Of a stretch of DNA of 64,000 bases, positions 18,149 to 27,945 are shown piece by piece. Under the pieces are notes generated by a model, which saw nothing but the letters and a program-made list of their open reading frames with translations, searched no databases and had not been told where the DNA came from. Positions within the stretch are counted from its first letter, which is position 1. Every line of letters begins with the position of its first letter. Origin of the DNA: Hyphomicrobiales bacterium (GTDB lineage Bacteria > Pseudomonadota > Alphaproteobacteria > Rhizobiales > Rhizobiaceae); assembly GCA_900470285.1 (NCBI GenBank), contig UCAG01000009.1, positions 62,001-126,000 on the forward strand, in the 5' to 3' direction. The translations under genes and the position numbers were made by a program.

Positions 18149-19753
18149 ATGACAGCAGAAACAGTCTTATCTGTACGCGATCTGCGCGTGACATTTGAAA
18201 CCAATGATGGGCCGGTTCATGCGGTACGCGGTATCAGCCTTGATGTGAAATCCGGTGAAACCGTCGCGATTGTCGGTGAATCCGGCTCCGGAAAAAGCCA
18301 GACGACCATGGCGATCATGGGGTTGCTATCGTCGAATGGTAAAGCGACCGGTCAGGCACTCTATCGTGGTCAGGATCTGGTCGGCATGTCCGACAAAGAG
18401 CTGAATAAAATCCGTGGTGCCAAAATCACCATGATTTTTCAGGAGCCGATGACTTCGCTTGATCCGCTGTATAAAATCGGCGACCAGCTGGCCGAGCCTT
18501 TGCGTTTTCACCGTGGTATGAGCAAAGCGCAGGCACGTCCGCGCATTCTGGAATTGCTGAAACTGGTCGGCATTCCCGAACCGGAACGTCGTATCGACAG
18601 CTATCCTTATGAACTATCCGGCGGCCAACGCCAGCGCGTCATGATTGCCATGGCACTGGCGAATGATCCGGATATTCTGATTGCGGATGAACCAACCACT
18701 GCTCTGGATGTGACCATTCAGGCGCAAATTCTGGAACTGCTGGCCGACTTGCAGAAGCGTCTCGGCATGGCCATCGTTTTCATTACCCATGATCTGGGGA
18801 TTGTGAAACGTTTTGCCGATCAGGTTTGCGTCATGCGCTCCGGTGAAGTGGTTGAAAGCGGTACAACGGAGAAAATCTTCTCTGCGCCTGAGCATGCCTA
18901 TACGAAAATGCTGCTGGATGCAGAGCCGGAAGGTACCAAGGCAGCACCTCCGGCAACGGCACCCTTGCTGATTGAGGCAGATGATGTATCTGTCACCTTT
19001 AATCTGGCAAAAGGCTGGCTGAAACCACAAACCTATTTGCGGGCTGTTGACGGCATTTCACTCAATCTCAGACAGGGACAGACAATCGGTATTGTAGGGG
19101 AATCCGGCTCCGGAAAGTCCACCCTTGGCCGTGCTATTCTGCGCCTGCTGAAATCAGACGGACGTATTGCCTATCTCGGCAAAGAACTGCCGACAGACCA
19201 GCAGGAAATGCGCCCGAAACGGCGCGAATTGCAGCTGGTATTTCAGGATCCGTTCGGCTCGCTCAGCCCGCGTATGACAGTAGGGCGGATTATCACCGAA
19301 GGGCTGCTGATCCACGAGCCGGAACTTTCAGCCAAAGAGCGTGATCAGCGAGCCGCTGAAGCACTGAAAGAGGTTGACCTTGAGCCTTCGATGCGCAACC
19401 GCTATCCGCACGAATTCTCCGGTGGTCAGCGTCAGCGTATTGCGATTGCACGTACGATGATCCTGAAACCGAAAGTGATTGTGCTGGATGAGCCGACCAG
19501 TGCACTTGACCGCTCAGTGCAAAAACAAGTTGTCACTTTGCTGCGTGATCTGCAGGAAAAATATGGCCTGTCCTATCTGTTTATCAGCCATGATCTGGCA
19601 GTTGTGCGTGCGCTCTCCGACTATATTCTGGTGATGAAAACCGGAAAAGTGGTTGAAGAAGGTCAGACCGAGCAGATTTTTGATGCACCGCGTGAGGATT
19701 ACACTAAAGCGCTGATGCAGGCCTCAATGAGTGAGAAACGCTTCGGAGCGTAA
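18149..19753 (+). CDS. oligopeptide ABC transporter ATPase, OppD and OppF fused
   Basis: The 534-residue product contains two ABC ATPase domains in tandem. Domain 1 (about 5-265) has Walker [11 protein letters not shown], signature [15 protein letters not shown] and Walker [13 protein letters not shown]; domain 2 (about 280-534) has [26 protein letters not shown] and [12 protein letters not shown]. Oligopeptide transporters usually encode these as separate OppD and OppF; the fused form is known (YejF, GsiA). Both domains look active. ATG 18149 follows the oppC stop by one base; the upstream start at 18119 would overlap oppC and is not preferred. A terminator closes the operon. Confidence 0.94.
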   Translation: MTAETVLSVRDLRVTFETNDGPVHAVRGISLDVKSGETVAIVGESGSGKSQTTMAIMGLLSSNGKATGQALYRGQDLVGMSDKELNKIRGAKITMIFQEPMTSLDPLYKIGDQLAEPLRFHRGMSKAQARPRILELLKLVGIPEPERRIDSYPYELSGGQRQRVMIAMALANDPDILIADEPTTALDVTIQAQILELLADLQKRLGMAIVFITHDLGIVKRFADQVCVMRSGEVVESGTTEKIFSAPEHAYTKMLLDAEPEGTKAAPPATAPLLIEADDVSVTFNLAKGWLKPQTYLRAVDGISLNLRQGQTIGIVGESGSGKSTLGRAILRLLKSDGRIAYLGKELPTDQQEMRPKRRELQLVFQDPFGSLSPRMTVGRIITEGLLIHEPELSAKERDQRAAEALKEVDLEPSMRNRYPHEFSGGQRQRIAIARTMILKPKVIVLDEPTSALDRSVQKQVVTLLRDLQEKYGLSYLFISHDLAVVRALSDYILVMKTGKVVEEGQTEQIFDAPREDYTKALMQASMSEKRFGA

Positions 19754-19760
19754 AATATTA

Positions 19761-19790
19761 AAGGCCGGAGTTGAAGCTCCGGCCTTTTTC
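19761..19790. terminator. terminator between oppDF and the convergent FAD oxidase
   Basis: Arms aaggccggag and ctccggcctt with TTTTTC on the plus side; A-rich sequence on the left also permits minus-strand use. Confidence 0.88.
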
Positions 19791-19793
19791 ATT

Positions 19794-21185
19794 TTAGTCC
19801 AGAACTTTACCCGGATTGAGAATATTATGCGGATCAAGCGCCGCTTTCAGTGTCTTCAAAACTTGTAATTCGGCAGCGCTCCGGCTGTAATGCAACCACG
19901 GTTTTTTATGCAGACCAATACCATGTTCAGCTGAAACCGAGCCTTTGAATGAACGGATAATGTCATAGACAATATCTTCAACCGCGCGGTCATTCTCAGT
20001 AAAATCCGTATATTTCGTAATATCAATATGGAAATTACAATCACCGACATGACCGAAAAACAGACTGGTTATGCCCGGATAACGGTTCTGCAGTGCTGCC
20101 TGAATAGCATCTACCGCAGCACCGATCTGTGTTTGCGGGACTGAAACGTCAAAGCCGATGCACGGGCCTTCATGCGTCATAATTTCCGCAATCGCATCAC
20201 GCATTGTCCAGAATTCTTCGGCCTCACGATGGGATTGTGCAATGGCGGCATCGGCAATCCAGCCCTCTTCCAATGCGTGCTCCAGAACAGACTGGAAGAG
20301 TTCGGCCTCAGTATCCGGTTCCGCTCCCTGCATATCCATCAGCACATAAAGCGGATAACTGCCTTCGAGTGGTGCACGGGCATATTTTGCAGCAGTTTTA
20401 TAATAATCACCCCACATCGCTTCAAAAGCACTAACACGGCCGGAAAGACGCTTTTGCGCATAATTCAGCAAATTCAGGGCATTCTCAAAATTCTCAAGCG
20501 CAACGACTGCAGCATTGGCACCACCCACCCCCGGACGCAACCGCAATACCGCACGGGTCACAACGCCCATTGTGCCTTCCGCACCGATAAACAGATGTTT
20601 CATATCCAGCGCGGCATTGTTCTTCGGCATTTCATTCATCATGCTGAGAATTGTACCATCCGCCAGTACCGCTTCCAGACCCAGCACCAGATCACGGGTC
20701 ATGCCATAGCGGATCACACGATTACCGCCCGCATTGGTGGAGATATTGCCGCCGATCTGGCAGGAACCGCGCGCACCTAAATCCAAGGCAAAATTCATAC
20801 CTGCATTGCGTGCTGCTTCCTGAATATTCTGCAAAATTACACCGGCCTCAACAATCATAGTTCCGGCCTGCACATTAATTGTCTCAATGCGGTTCATATT
20901 GCGTAAGGATAACAGCACACAATCCTGAACCGGTACCGCGCCGCCGGCAAGGCCAGTCAACCCGCCCTGCGGAACAACTGCGATACGGTGTTCATTGCAG
21001 AGTTTCAGAATTTCAGAAACAGTTTGTGTATCCCGCGGCAAAACCAGAGCCAGCGGTGTACCGCCCTGCTCGTCGCTCCAGTCACTCAGATGCGAAATAT
21101 CAAGATCAGAACCAATTTGAATGTCTTTACCGAGAAGACCGGATAGTTTTTCCAGCAGTAACTGCCGGACAGAAGCGCTTTGCAT
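19794..21185 (-). CDS. FAD-linked 2-hydroxyacid dehydrogenase (GlcD/D2HGDH/D-LDH family)
   Basis: The 463-residue protein has an N-terminal FAD_binding_4 domain (DTQTVSEILKLCNEHRIAVVPQGGLTGLAGGAVP, RGSCQIGGNISTNAGGNRVIRYG) and a C-terminal FAD-oxidase domain with FFGHVGDCNFHIDI and KGSVSAEHGIGLHKKPWL, ending in LDPHNILNPGKVLD. Members oxidise D-lactate, glycolate, D-2-hydroxyglutarate or similar acids and pass electrons to quinone or cytochrome. The substrate cannot be fixed from sequence. The start at 21185 is supported by AAGGGGA upstream; longer frames run into the divergent gene. Confidence 0.88.
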   Translation of the reverse strand: MQSASVRQLLLEKLSGLLGKDIQIGSDLDISHLSDWSDEQGGTPLALVLPRDTQTVSEILKLCNEHRIAVVPQGGLTGLAGGAVPVQDCVLLSLRNMNRIETINVQAGTMIVEAGVILQNIQEAARNAGMNFALDLGARGSCQIGGNISTNAGGNRVIRYGMTRDLVLGLEAVLADGTILSMMNEMPKNNAALDMKHLFIGAEGTMGVVTRAVLRLRPGVGGANAAVVALENFENALNLLNYAQKRLSGRVSAFEAMWGDYYKTAAKYARAPLEGSYPLYVLMDMQGAEPDTEAELFQSVLEHALEEGWIADAAIAQSHREAEEFWTMRDAIAEIMTHEGPCIGFDVSVPQTQIGAAVDAIQAALQNRYPGITSLFFGHVGDCNFHIDITKYTDFTENDRAVEDIVYDIIRSFKGSVSAEHGIGLHKKPWLHYSRSAAELQVLKTLKAALDPHNILNPGKVLD

Positions 21186-21351
21186 TTCATTCCCCTTGAT
21201 TTGTGAGATTATGTTTATTGGAATTGGCTTTGAATTGTTATAGGGATTTACAAAATTATTACGCTTCAGGTCGTTCTGTTTTTTAATAAGTTCGGCAGCA
21301 ATCATCCTGCGGTCAAAATTAATATTGCCCGTCTTTTTACTGAGGTTACTC

Positions 21352-22866
21352 ATGCCATTGAATATGTCCCGCTCTGCTTTTGCCAAAACTTTCGTTCTGA
21401 CTGCTGTGATCGCGCCGCTTTGGGCAGGCACTGCACTGGCATGGACGGGTGATGATGTTGCAAAGCGCCTGCAGGCTCTGCTCAAAGAACAAATGGTGGA
21501 GCTGACATTCTCCAAAGCAGAAACCGATGGCAAAAATGTCATTCTGCATGATGCAAAAGCACAGCTTGCTCTGCCTAAAACTTCGACTGATGAAACAGAA
21601 GAAGTGGAAAAGGACGAGAAAGACAATGCCCCTGTTAATCTCGGCAAGATTACGCTGAGCAATATTACCGAGGGTGAAGGCGATGTTTATCTCGTTGAAA
21701 AAGCTGCATTTGATGATGTCAAAATCGTTGAAGACAACAGCGTTTTCACCACCTCTGATATCCGCTTCAACAATGTTAAACTGACCAAAGATCCAAAAAC
21801 CGATCTGCTCGGCCGTATGCAATATGCCGAAAGCTTTCATGTCGGTGCCATTAGTGTCACAGTGGAAGGCAAGCCGGTTTTTGAAATGAACGGCGTACAT
21901 TTCGCGCAGGAACCTTTCAGCAAAGAAAAAGCCAGCAATTACAGCTGGGGCATTGAAGCGCTGAAAGTTGACCTTGAAGAAGCGAACCGCATCGATCAGG
22001 AAAAGAAGAAAAAAGAAGCCGCTGAGTTTCAGAAATCTGTAGAGGAAGCCGCGAAAGCGGCAGAAGAAGCTGCGCAGGAAGCAGCAGATGCTGCAGAAGC
22101 GGCCACTGAAAATGCTGCTCCGGCAACCGATGATGCAACACCTGCTGATAAAGCAGATGCTGCAGTTGAAGCCGATACAAATACAGATATTGCAACAGAC
22201 AATACTGACGAGACTGTTGAAGAAAGCAGCACTGCGGAAGAACTGGCAGAAGATACCGGTGACATGGATATGGAAGCAATCCGTGCGCTCGGACTGGAAA
22301 AAATTCATCTAACCATGAATGGTAAGGGCACCTGGTCACCTTATAGCGGCGAATATACTGTCGATCAGATGACCCTGAGCGGTCAGAATATCGGTACTTA
22401 TAATTATAAGCTCGCTATGGGCGGTTATAACCTGAAATTTATCAAAGCCGTGCAGGATCTGCTGACCAGTGTGATGGAAGACGGTGGCGACAACACTTCC
22501 ATGCAGATTGCAGCCGTAGGCATGTTGCAGAACCTGTCTATCAGCAATATGGAATTGCGCTACGATGATGCAAATTTCTTCGGTAAGGTGCTGGACTATC
22601 AGGCAAAAGAACGCGGTATTACCCGTGAAGCTCTCGTGCAGGAAATGAAAGACCAGCTGCAGATCGGTGTTGCTTATTTTGAAAATGAGCCGCTCGTTGT
22701 TGAGGCCGCTAAGGCTATGGGCGAATATCTGGATGCGCCGAAATCAATCAGCTTTAAAATCCAGCCGGAAAATCCGGTGACCTTCGGTATTCTGACTGCG
22801 GTTGGTATGGCCGAGCCAAAGAAACTCTGGTCAGTGCTGGGCGTTAAAGTCGAAGCTAACAAATAA
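21352..22866 (+). CDS. exported protein with acidic Ala/Glu coiled-coil linker, 504 aa, unknown function
   Basis: ATG 21352 has TGAGG upstream. A signal peptide (MPLNMSRSAFAKTFVLTAVIAPL..., cleavage likely after GTALA) is followed by a beta-rich region with LGKITLSNI, VYLVEKAAFDDV and FTTSDIRFNNVKL, then a low-complexity Ala/Glu/Lys segment with strong coiled-coil character (about residues 208-260) that grades into an acidic Thr/Asp/Glu region to about 305, then a C-terminal region with LEKIHLTMNGKGTWSPYSGEYTVD. The repeated strand-turn pattern in both folded parts resembles AsmA/DUF945-like periplasmic proteins, but I do not recognise the family. It stands alone between a divergent FAD oxidase and a convergent ATPase gene. 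Confidence 0.75.
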   Translation: MPLNMSRSAFAKTFVLTAVIAPLWAGTALAWTGDDVAKRLQALLKEQMVELTFSKAETDGKNVILHDAKAQLALPKTSTDETEEVEKDEKDNAPVNLGKITLSNITEGEGDVYLVEKAAFDDVKIVEDNSVFTTSDIRFNNVKLTKDPKTDLLGRMQYAESFHVGAISVTVEGKPVFEMNGVHFAQEPFSKEKASNYSWGIEALKVDLEEANRIDQEKKKKEAAEFQKSVEEAAKAAEEAAQEAADAAEAATENAAPATDDATPADKADAAVEADTNTDIATDNTDETVEESSTAEELAEDTGDMDMEAIRALGLEKIHLTMNGKGTWSPYSGEYTVDQMTLSGQNIGTYNYKLAMGGYNLKFIKAVQDLLTSVMEDGGDNTSMQIAAVGMLQNLSISNMELRYDDANFFGKVLDYQAKERGITREALVQEMKDQLQIGVAYFENEPLVVEAAKAMGEYLDAPKSISFKIQPENPVTFGILTAVGMAEPKKLWSVLGVKVEANK

Positions 22867-22880
22867 GATACATATTAAAC

Positions 22881-22913
22881 AAAAAGCCTGCATCTCCGGA
22901 TGCAGGCTTTTTT
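22881..22913. terminator. terminator between the exported protein and yhaN
   Basis: Arms aaaagcctgcatc and gatgcaggctttt with T-runs on the plus side and A-runs on the left. Confidence 0.9.
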
Positions 22914-22929
22914 ATATCTTCATTTTGTA

Positions 22930-25900
22930 TCAGAGCTGATGCAAACGCACATCCGGATACACATCCTGCGCGATCTCGCATAAATGCTGGTGATGGGTCA
23001 GATAAATCACCTGCCCCTGACCGGCCATTTGTGTGAAAAGCCGGAAGGTTTCCCGCGCGCGGTCATCGTCAAATGTTTCCATAATATCATCAGCAATAAA
23101 CGGCATAAGACGGCGCGATACAAATTCATAATAACCGGCGATACGCAGAGCCAGATAAAGCTGAAATCGCGTGCCCTTAGACAGTTGATCCGCCGTTTTT
23201 GAACTGCCATCAGCCGCCACAGCAATCAGAATTTCACTGTCTTTATCGGTCTGTGTTGTCAGCTGGCGATAGCTGCCCTGACTGATCGCAGCAAAGGCCT
23301 CTGATGCCTGCGCCATCATGGATGAGCGATGCTGATCGCGATAGAGACGTAAAGCCTGCTCCGCCGCACTGATACCAAAGCGCAGTCGCAGATATTGTTT
23401 CGATTTTTCTTCAATCTCCAGCAATAATGTGCGGCGCTGTTCATCCAGTTTTGCAGCACTGTCATCACCGGCCTGCGCCTCACGCAAAAGCTGCTCAGCC
23501 TGCATCTTCAGCCGGTATTGTTCCTGCTTATGCCGGTCCTGTGCCTCATCCTGTTCACGCAGACCCAGTAATTGTTCTTTGAGCCCACCACTATCAGCTT
23601 GCGCCAGCAGATCCTCAGCTTCTGCCGGATGCGCGAGTTTCAACAAATGCGCGATCGTTTGCTCTTCATCCGTCAGCACTTGTTCCAGCTGCATTTTTTT
23701 AGCACCGGCCTGAATTTTAAAACCGGCATCTTCCAGTGTGTCCGCCTGCAATTGCGTGAGCATAGCCTGCTTTCTGGCATTGAGCTCACCGGCTTTCTGG
23801 TTCAGTTGCAGTCTGTGCTGTTCAGCTTCCGCCAGACGACCTTGCAGCTCTTGCAGCTTTTTGTATTCGTCTTCCGCCTTGCGAATGTGCTGTGCGCTAT
23901 GCATAGCAAGCTCGGCGACCGGAATCCCTTCGCCCGCCGAAGTCTGCACGGGCAGACCAAGACGCTTCGCCAAAGCTTGCGTCTCACGACGATAGGCTGC
24001 CTGATCGTCGTGCATCGCATGGATACGCTGCGCCAGATCATGACTGCGCTCCAGTGCCGGTGTCAGTTCTGCCATCAGGTTCAGAATTTCCCGCACTTCA
24101 TCCAGCGCCGGAACTGCACCCGCCTGCCCCAGCCATGTGGCCTGACAAGTGCTTGCCCAATCATTCTGCCACTGCGTATCCTGCGCCTGAATCTCATCAG
24201 CATTTTTAAGGCGAAGGCGCAATTCCTGCTCCCGCTCCGCCAATTCGGTCTGCAAACCGGCATAAAGCTGAAAACTGTCATACAGAGTAACGGCCTGCGT
24301 CTGAAGTGCACTCAAACCAGTTTCCGCAACAGCCACACCCGTTTGTTGTAATGCAGTGGTCAGGTCAGCTTCCGCCTGCCTGATCTGTGCCAGTTTTTCA
24401 TCACGCAACCGGCAGGCACGTAAAAACAACTGACGCTTCTGCAGTAACGCCTCACGCTTCTCCATCCAGCGCAATAAACTGCCTGCGAATAGGTTCTCTT
24501 TACAGGCCGGTACAAGCTGTTGCTGCCACATAACGAGACGCGCTTCTGCCGCCTGCAATTCGGCCTGCGCCGCAGCACCGGAATTTTGAAGATGCAGATT
24601 CTGTGCCTCAAGCACAGCAAGCCGTTCCCGTAATTGCATGGCGCGGGCAAATTCTGCAGCCTGTGTCAGCCTGTTATGCACGGCCTGATCGTCCTGCATC
24701 AGATATTGCTCAAACGCATCTGCACTTTCACTGCTCAGCATTTTACGATGCTGCTGCCATGCGGCATTGCGATTTTGGCGCAGTTCCGCGGCCTGTTCCT
24801 GCGTAATCACCAGACTATTTTGCTGCACAGCTTGTAATTGCGCGCATAATTGCACCATTTCATCGGTGTTTTGGGCCTGATTATCCTGTGCCTGTTGCCA
24901 GCGGTTGTGCAGAGCCTGCATCTCCCGCCCTGCTGCTTCCACTTCTGCACCATCCGGCACTGCCAAGGCGGCAAGTAGTTGCAGATCAGTCTCAAAATCA
25001 TGCTGACGGTAAGGCAGCGCCTGCCAGATTTCCCGTAATTGCGCTTCTTCTTCGCGTGCAGCCTGATCAGCCAGCCGCAAGGAATTGCTCAAGTCCTCAC
25101 CGCGCAAACGGTTCAGCAGATCATGCAGGTAGCGCATTGATGCAGGATCGTAATGTGCCTGCGTGATGCCGCTTTGCTTCAACTTATTCTGCGCAAGTTT
25201 CAGCCGTTCTTCCGCAGCAGCCAATTCCTTGCCGGTCATTTGCAAGGCCGCCATAATACCGGAGCGTTGTTCAATCAGACTGCGCAATGCTGTTTCTGTC
25301 TGAATTTTAATGAGCAATGTGCGGGGATCAGCCTTGATATCCCGCCCCAGACGGATCAGCAGCACCTCAATTTTATTCTGCTCAGCACGCAACGCAGCTT
25401 CCCGCTCCGGCAAATCCTTCTCTGCCGTCACAAATCGTGCCTGCAAATCCTGTAACTGTCCGGCAGTGCCGGCGAGGTTCAGCGCATTTTCATCAGGATG
25501 GATTTCCGCAATTTCCCGTTCCAGCCGCGCTATCTCTGCCGACTGATTTTCAACACGAACGCGCAGTTCCGCATCATCAATCATCAATCGCGGCAACTCA
25601 TCGGCAAAACCAGCAGGCACCGCCGGAATATCTGCAAAAGCGGCCAGTTCTTCACGCAGCCGATGCAGCCGGTGATAATGCGGCAATGCATTGAGCATGG
25701 CCTCAATCTCAGCAATACGGCCTCTTATTTGCCCATGCGCAGTCAGAGCCTGCTGATATTCAGCCTCAGCCTGCCGGAAACTGTCGCTCAATTTGCCATA
25801 GCTTTGCACCGAGCTTTTCGCATCCAGTTCGGCTTTTGCAGCTTCAAGCTCTTTCAATTGTGCATTGAGATCAACCAGCCCGCCGCTGCGCGCACCGGAA

Positions 25901-26427
25901 CGATAAAACTGATCAGCGCGGCTGCGCAGCAAATTGAGATTCTGACTGATGCCCGCGAGACCGGCACTGGCCGAAAACAGCAATTCACCAAGATTACCCT
26001 TGCTGGCAAGGATCGCATCGCCGCCTTCTTCCAATGTGTCATCGTCCAGCGAGAACATCATACGATAGGCATTGCGATCAATATCACCTAATTCGTCAGA
26101 AATCAGTGTGTCCGGTAAAGCGCGGCCTGCATCATCCTGCAGGCTGTTAACACGAGCCTTGGTGCGCACCAGTTCCTGCGTTATACCCTGTAACTGCAGG
26201 GAAGCCCCGATTTTCATCGCTGAATAGGAATGCAGAAAATCATAACGGCTCTTATGCTCAATACCGAAGAGCAAATCGAGCAGAGCCGAAAACGTGGTTG
26301 ATTTTCCTGCTTCATTCGGCCCGTAAATAATATGCAAATCGGGTTTGCCCTGATCTGCCGCACCAAAATCCAGCACATGATCGGTAAAGCGGCCATAGCG
26401 GGTGAGATCCAGACGATTGATCCGCAT
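22930..26427 (-). CDS. yhaN: YhaN-type AAA ATPase (SMC/Rad50/SbcC-like)
   Basis: This 1165-residue protein has a Rad50-like head split by a very long Gln/Ala/Glu/Leu-rich coiled coil. Walker A is YGPNEAGKST (residues 35-44) after MRINRLDLTRYGRFTDHVLDF; the C-terminal half-head has GTRFQLYLALRIAGYYEFVS (ABC signature region) and Walker B PFIADDIMETFDD with ITLTHH-like YLTHHQHLCEIA. No zinc-hook CxxC is evident mid-coil. It is encoded after and one base overlapping the nuclease YhaO, as Rad50/Mre11 and SbcC/SbcD pairs are. The likely role is DNA end processing or repair; a defence role is possible but unsupported. Confidence 0.88.
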   Translation of the reverse strand: MRINRLDLTRYGRFTDHVLDFGAADQGKPDLHIIYGPNEAGKSTTFSALLDLLFGIEHKSRYDFLHSYSAMKIGASLQLQGITQELVRTKARVNSLQDDAGRALPDTLISDELGDIDRNAYRMMFSLDDDTLEEGGDAILASKGNLGELLFSASAGLAGISQNLNLLRSRADQFYRSGARSGGLVDLNAQLKELEAAKAELDAKSSVQSYGKLSDSFRQAEAEYQQALTAHGQIRGRIAEIEAMLNALPHYHRLHRLREELAAFADIPAVPAGFADELPRLMIDDAELRVRVENQSAEIARLEREIAEIHPDENALNLAGTAGQLQDLQARFVTAEKDLPEREAALRAEQNKIEVLLIRLGRDIKADPRTLLIKIQTETALRSLIEQRSGIMAALQMTGKELAAAEERLKLAQNKLKQSGITQAHYDPASMRYLHDLLNRLRGEDLSNSLRLADQAAREEEAQLREIWQALPYRQHDFETDLQLLAALAVPDGAEVEAAGREMQALHNRWQQAQDNQAQNTDEMVQLCAQLQAVQQNSLVITQEQAAELRQNRNAAWQQHRKMLSSESADAFEQYLMQDDQAVHNRLTQAAEFARAMQLRERLAVLEAQNLHLQNSGAAAQAELQAAEARLVMWQQQLVPACKENLFAGSLLRWMEKREALLQKRQLFLRACRLRDEKLAQIRQAEADLTTALQQTGVAVAETGLSALQTQAVTLYDSFQLYAGLQTELAEREQELRLRLKNADEIQAQDTQWQNDWASTCQATWLGQAGAVPALDEVREILNLMAELTPALERSHDLAQRIHAMHDDQAAYRRETQALAKRLGLPVQTSAGEGIPVAELAMHSAQHIRKAEDEYKKLQELQGRLAEAEQHRLQLNQKAGELNARKQAMLTQLQADTLEDAGFKIQAGAKKMQLEQVLTDEEQTIAHLLKLAHPAEAEDLLAQADSGGLKEQLLGLREQDEAQDRHKQEQYRLKMQAEQLLREAQAGDDSAAKLDEQRRTLLLEIEEKSKQYLRLRFGISAAEQALRLYRDQHRSSMMAQASEAFAAISQGSYRQLTTQTDKDSEILIAVAADGSSKTADQLSKGTRFQLYLALRIAGYYEFVSRRLMPFIADDIMETFDDDRARETFRLFTQMAGQGQVIYLTHHQHLCEIAQDVYPDVRLHQL

Positions 26428-27728
26428 TATGCCTGTTCCTCTGCCTGCGCGGCCGCACTCAATTCTGCCAGCACATCCTCGCTGCCCTTTTGCAATAAGT
26501 CAGCAGTCAGTGCCTGCGCCTGCGTTTCATCTCCGCCGAACATATTGCGGATTTCCGCAGGTAATTTTTTCACCAAAGCATCCATTTGCTCTGCGAGGCC
26601 GCTCTGAAACTGAACATTGACAGCCAGCTCATCCGTAATCAGCCTGCCCAGTTCCTGCAGCGGATCAGCTGTAAGAATGGCATTTTGCTGGTGAGCTTTA
26701 CGCGGCGGGGTACATTCAATCTCCAGCTTTTCAATCCAGCAATCGCCGGTTTGTGCTGCTCTGTCTTCTGCTTCCGTCAGCAGCAGATCATGATCACGAC
26801 GCATTTGCCATGCCAGAGCTGTCGAACCGGTCAGATGCAGACGGGCAACCAGATGTTCACTGGCCGTCGCTTCACGCTTGGCTTCCAGCGCCTCATGCAC
26901 TGCCTGAACAAGTGCGCGCCAGTCCTCACACTCTGTGACATCGACATGCACACGCTCAAATTGCGCTATTGACGTCAGCCGCTCTTCCGTATGAACGATG
27001 CCGCTATCATCAATAGTCACAAGTGTTACGGATTTCGCACCGGCCTCATTAATATCCCGCCCCTGCGGATTACCGGTCATCACGACTGTACTGTTATACG
27101 CACTTGTCGGCACATAAACCGCCCGCTTGTGGATGTGCCCCAAAGCCCAGTAATGGAAACCGTGCGATTGCAGATCAGCCACGCTGACCGGTGCATAAAG
27201 ATCATGCCCTTCGGCACCGTTGAGGCTGGTATGCATCAGCCCGATATTGACGGCACCGCTGACCGGCAATCCGTAATTGGGCAACAAGCTGTCCGGCGCA
27301 TGGGATTTGGCAAAACTCAGACCATGAAACACCACCGGCTGCTCATGATCCGGTGCAGTTACTGTAATCGCACGGGCCTTGCGGTCGAAAATCTGCACCC
27401 GTTCCGGCAGGATCAGCTCTTTGGTAATTTTAGACAGCGCATCATGATTGCCGCGGATGATAAAAACATCAATGCCCGCCTGATCCAGACGCCGCAGCTG
27501 CTCTGCCAGAAAACGTGCGGTTTTCATTGAAGTCTGATCGCCGTCATAAAGATCACCGGCAATCAACAGCGCATTCACGCGCTCGCTGAGCGCCAGATCG
27601 ATAATGCGCTCAAAAGCACGACGGGTCGCATTACCGATCAGCGTCGCAAGTTCCTGATTACGCAAAGCCAGTGAGCGCAGCGGTGAATCCAGATGGATAT
27701 CTGCCGCATGAATGAAACGATAGGTCAA
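26427..27728 (-). CDS. yhaO: YhaO-type metallophosphoesterase (Mre11/SbcD-like DNA nuclease)
   Basis: The 433-residue protein has the five calcineurin-like metal motifs: AADIHLDSP near residue 10, LLIAGDLYDGD, IIRGNHDALS, a His near GLMHTS and ALGHIHKRA. It probably uses Mn2+ to cut DNA ends or hairpins together with the ATPase encoded next, whose start overlaps its stop by one base (TAATG). A 217-bp divergent gap separates it from the Tim44-like gene. Confidence 0.88.
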   Translation of the reverse strand: MTYRFIHAADIHLDSPLRSLALRNQELATLIGNATRRAFERIIDLALSERVNALLIAGDLYDGDQTSMKTARFLAEQLRRLDQAGIDVFIIRGNHDALSKITKELILPERVQIFDRKARAITVTAPDHEQPVVFHGLSFAKSHAPDSLLPNYGLPVSGAVNIGLMHTSLNGAEGHDLYAPVSVADLQSHGFHYWALGHIHKRAVYVPTSAYNSTVVMTGNPQGRDINEAGAKSVTLVTIDDSGIVHTEERLTSIAQFERVHVDVTECEDWRALVQAVHEALEAKREATASEHLVARLHLTGSTALAWQMRRDHDLLLTEAEDRAAQTGDCWIEKLEIECTPPRKAHQQNAILTADPLQELGRLITDELAVNVQFQSGLAEQMDALVKKLPAEIRNMFGGDETQAQALTADLLQKGSEDVLAELSAAAQAEEQA

Positions 27729-27945
27729 ATCAGCTCCTGAAAAATCAGGTTAAAGTCGTTACGCTGACTATGCGACGGGCCGGTTACAAAAATCAATGCA
27801 ATGGCGCATTTTATAAGTGCATAGCGCAGTATGTTCATCTGACAGAATAAATTCTTGTAAATCATAGGATTTTCTTGCCGAAAACACTTACAATTGAAAA
27901 ATCCCGTTCCTATATGCAGACAAAGCACTTTTTCAGGAGACACAT

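Noticed and set aside
20172-20780. 202-codon plus-strand frame inside the FAD oxidase gene
   Set aside because: Shadow; the minus-strand protein has clear FAD motifs.
21186-21662. N-terminal extension of the FAD oxidase to 21662
   Set aside because: It would overlap the divergent exported-protein gene; the start at 21185 has a good ribosome site and gives normal length.
21346-22308. 320-codon minus-strand frame, Phe- and Cys-rich
   Set aside because: Antisense to the Glu/Ala/Lys-rich exported protein; its composition follows from that. A real membrane protein would show regular helices.
23572-24351. 259-codon plus-strand frame inside yhaN
   Set aside because: Antisense of the coiled-coil coding region; no start site or domain.
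22930-27728. anti-phage defence system (ATPase plus nuclease)
   Set aside because: The pair matches housekeeping YhaN/YhaO, and no other defence or mobile genes lie nearby.
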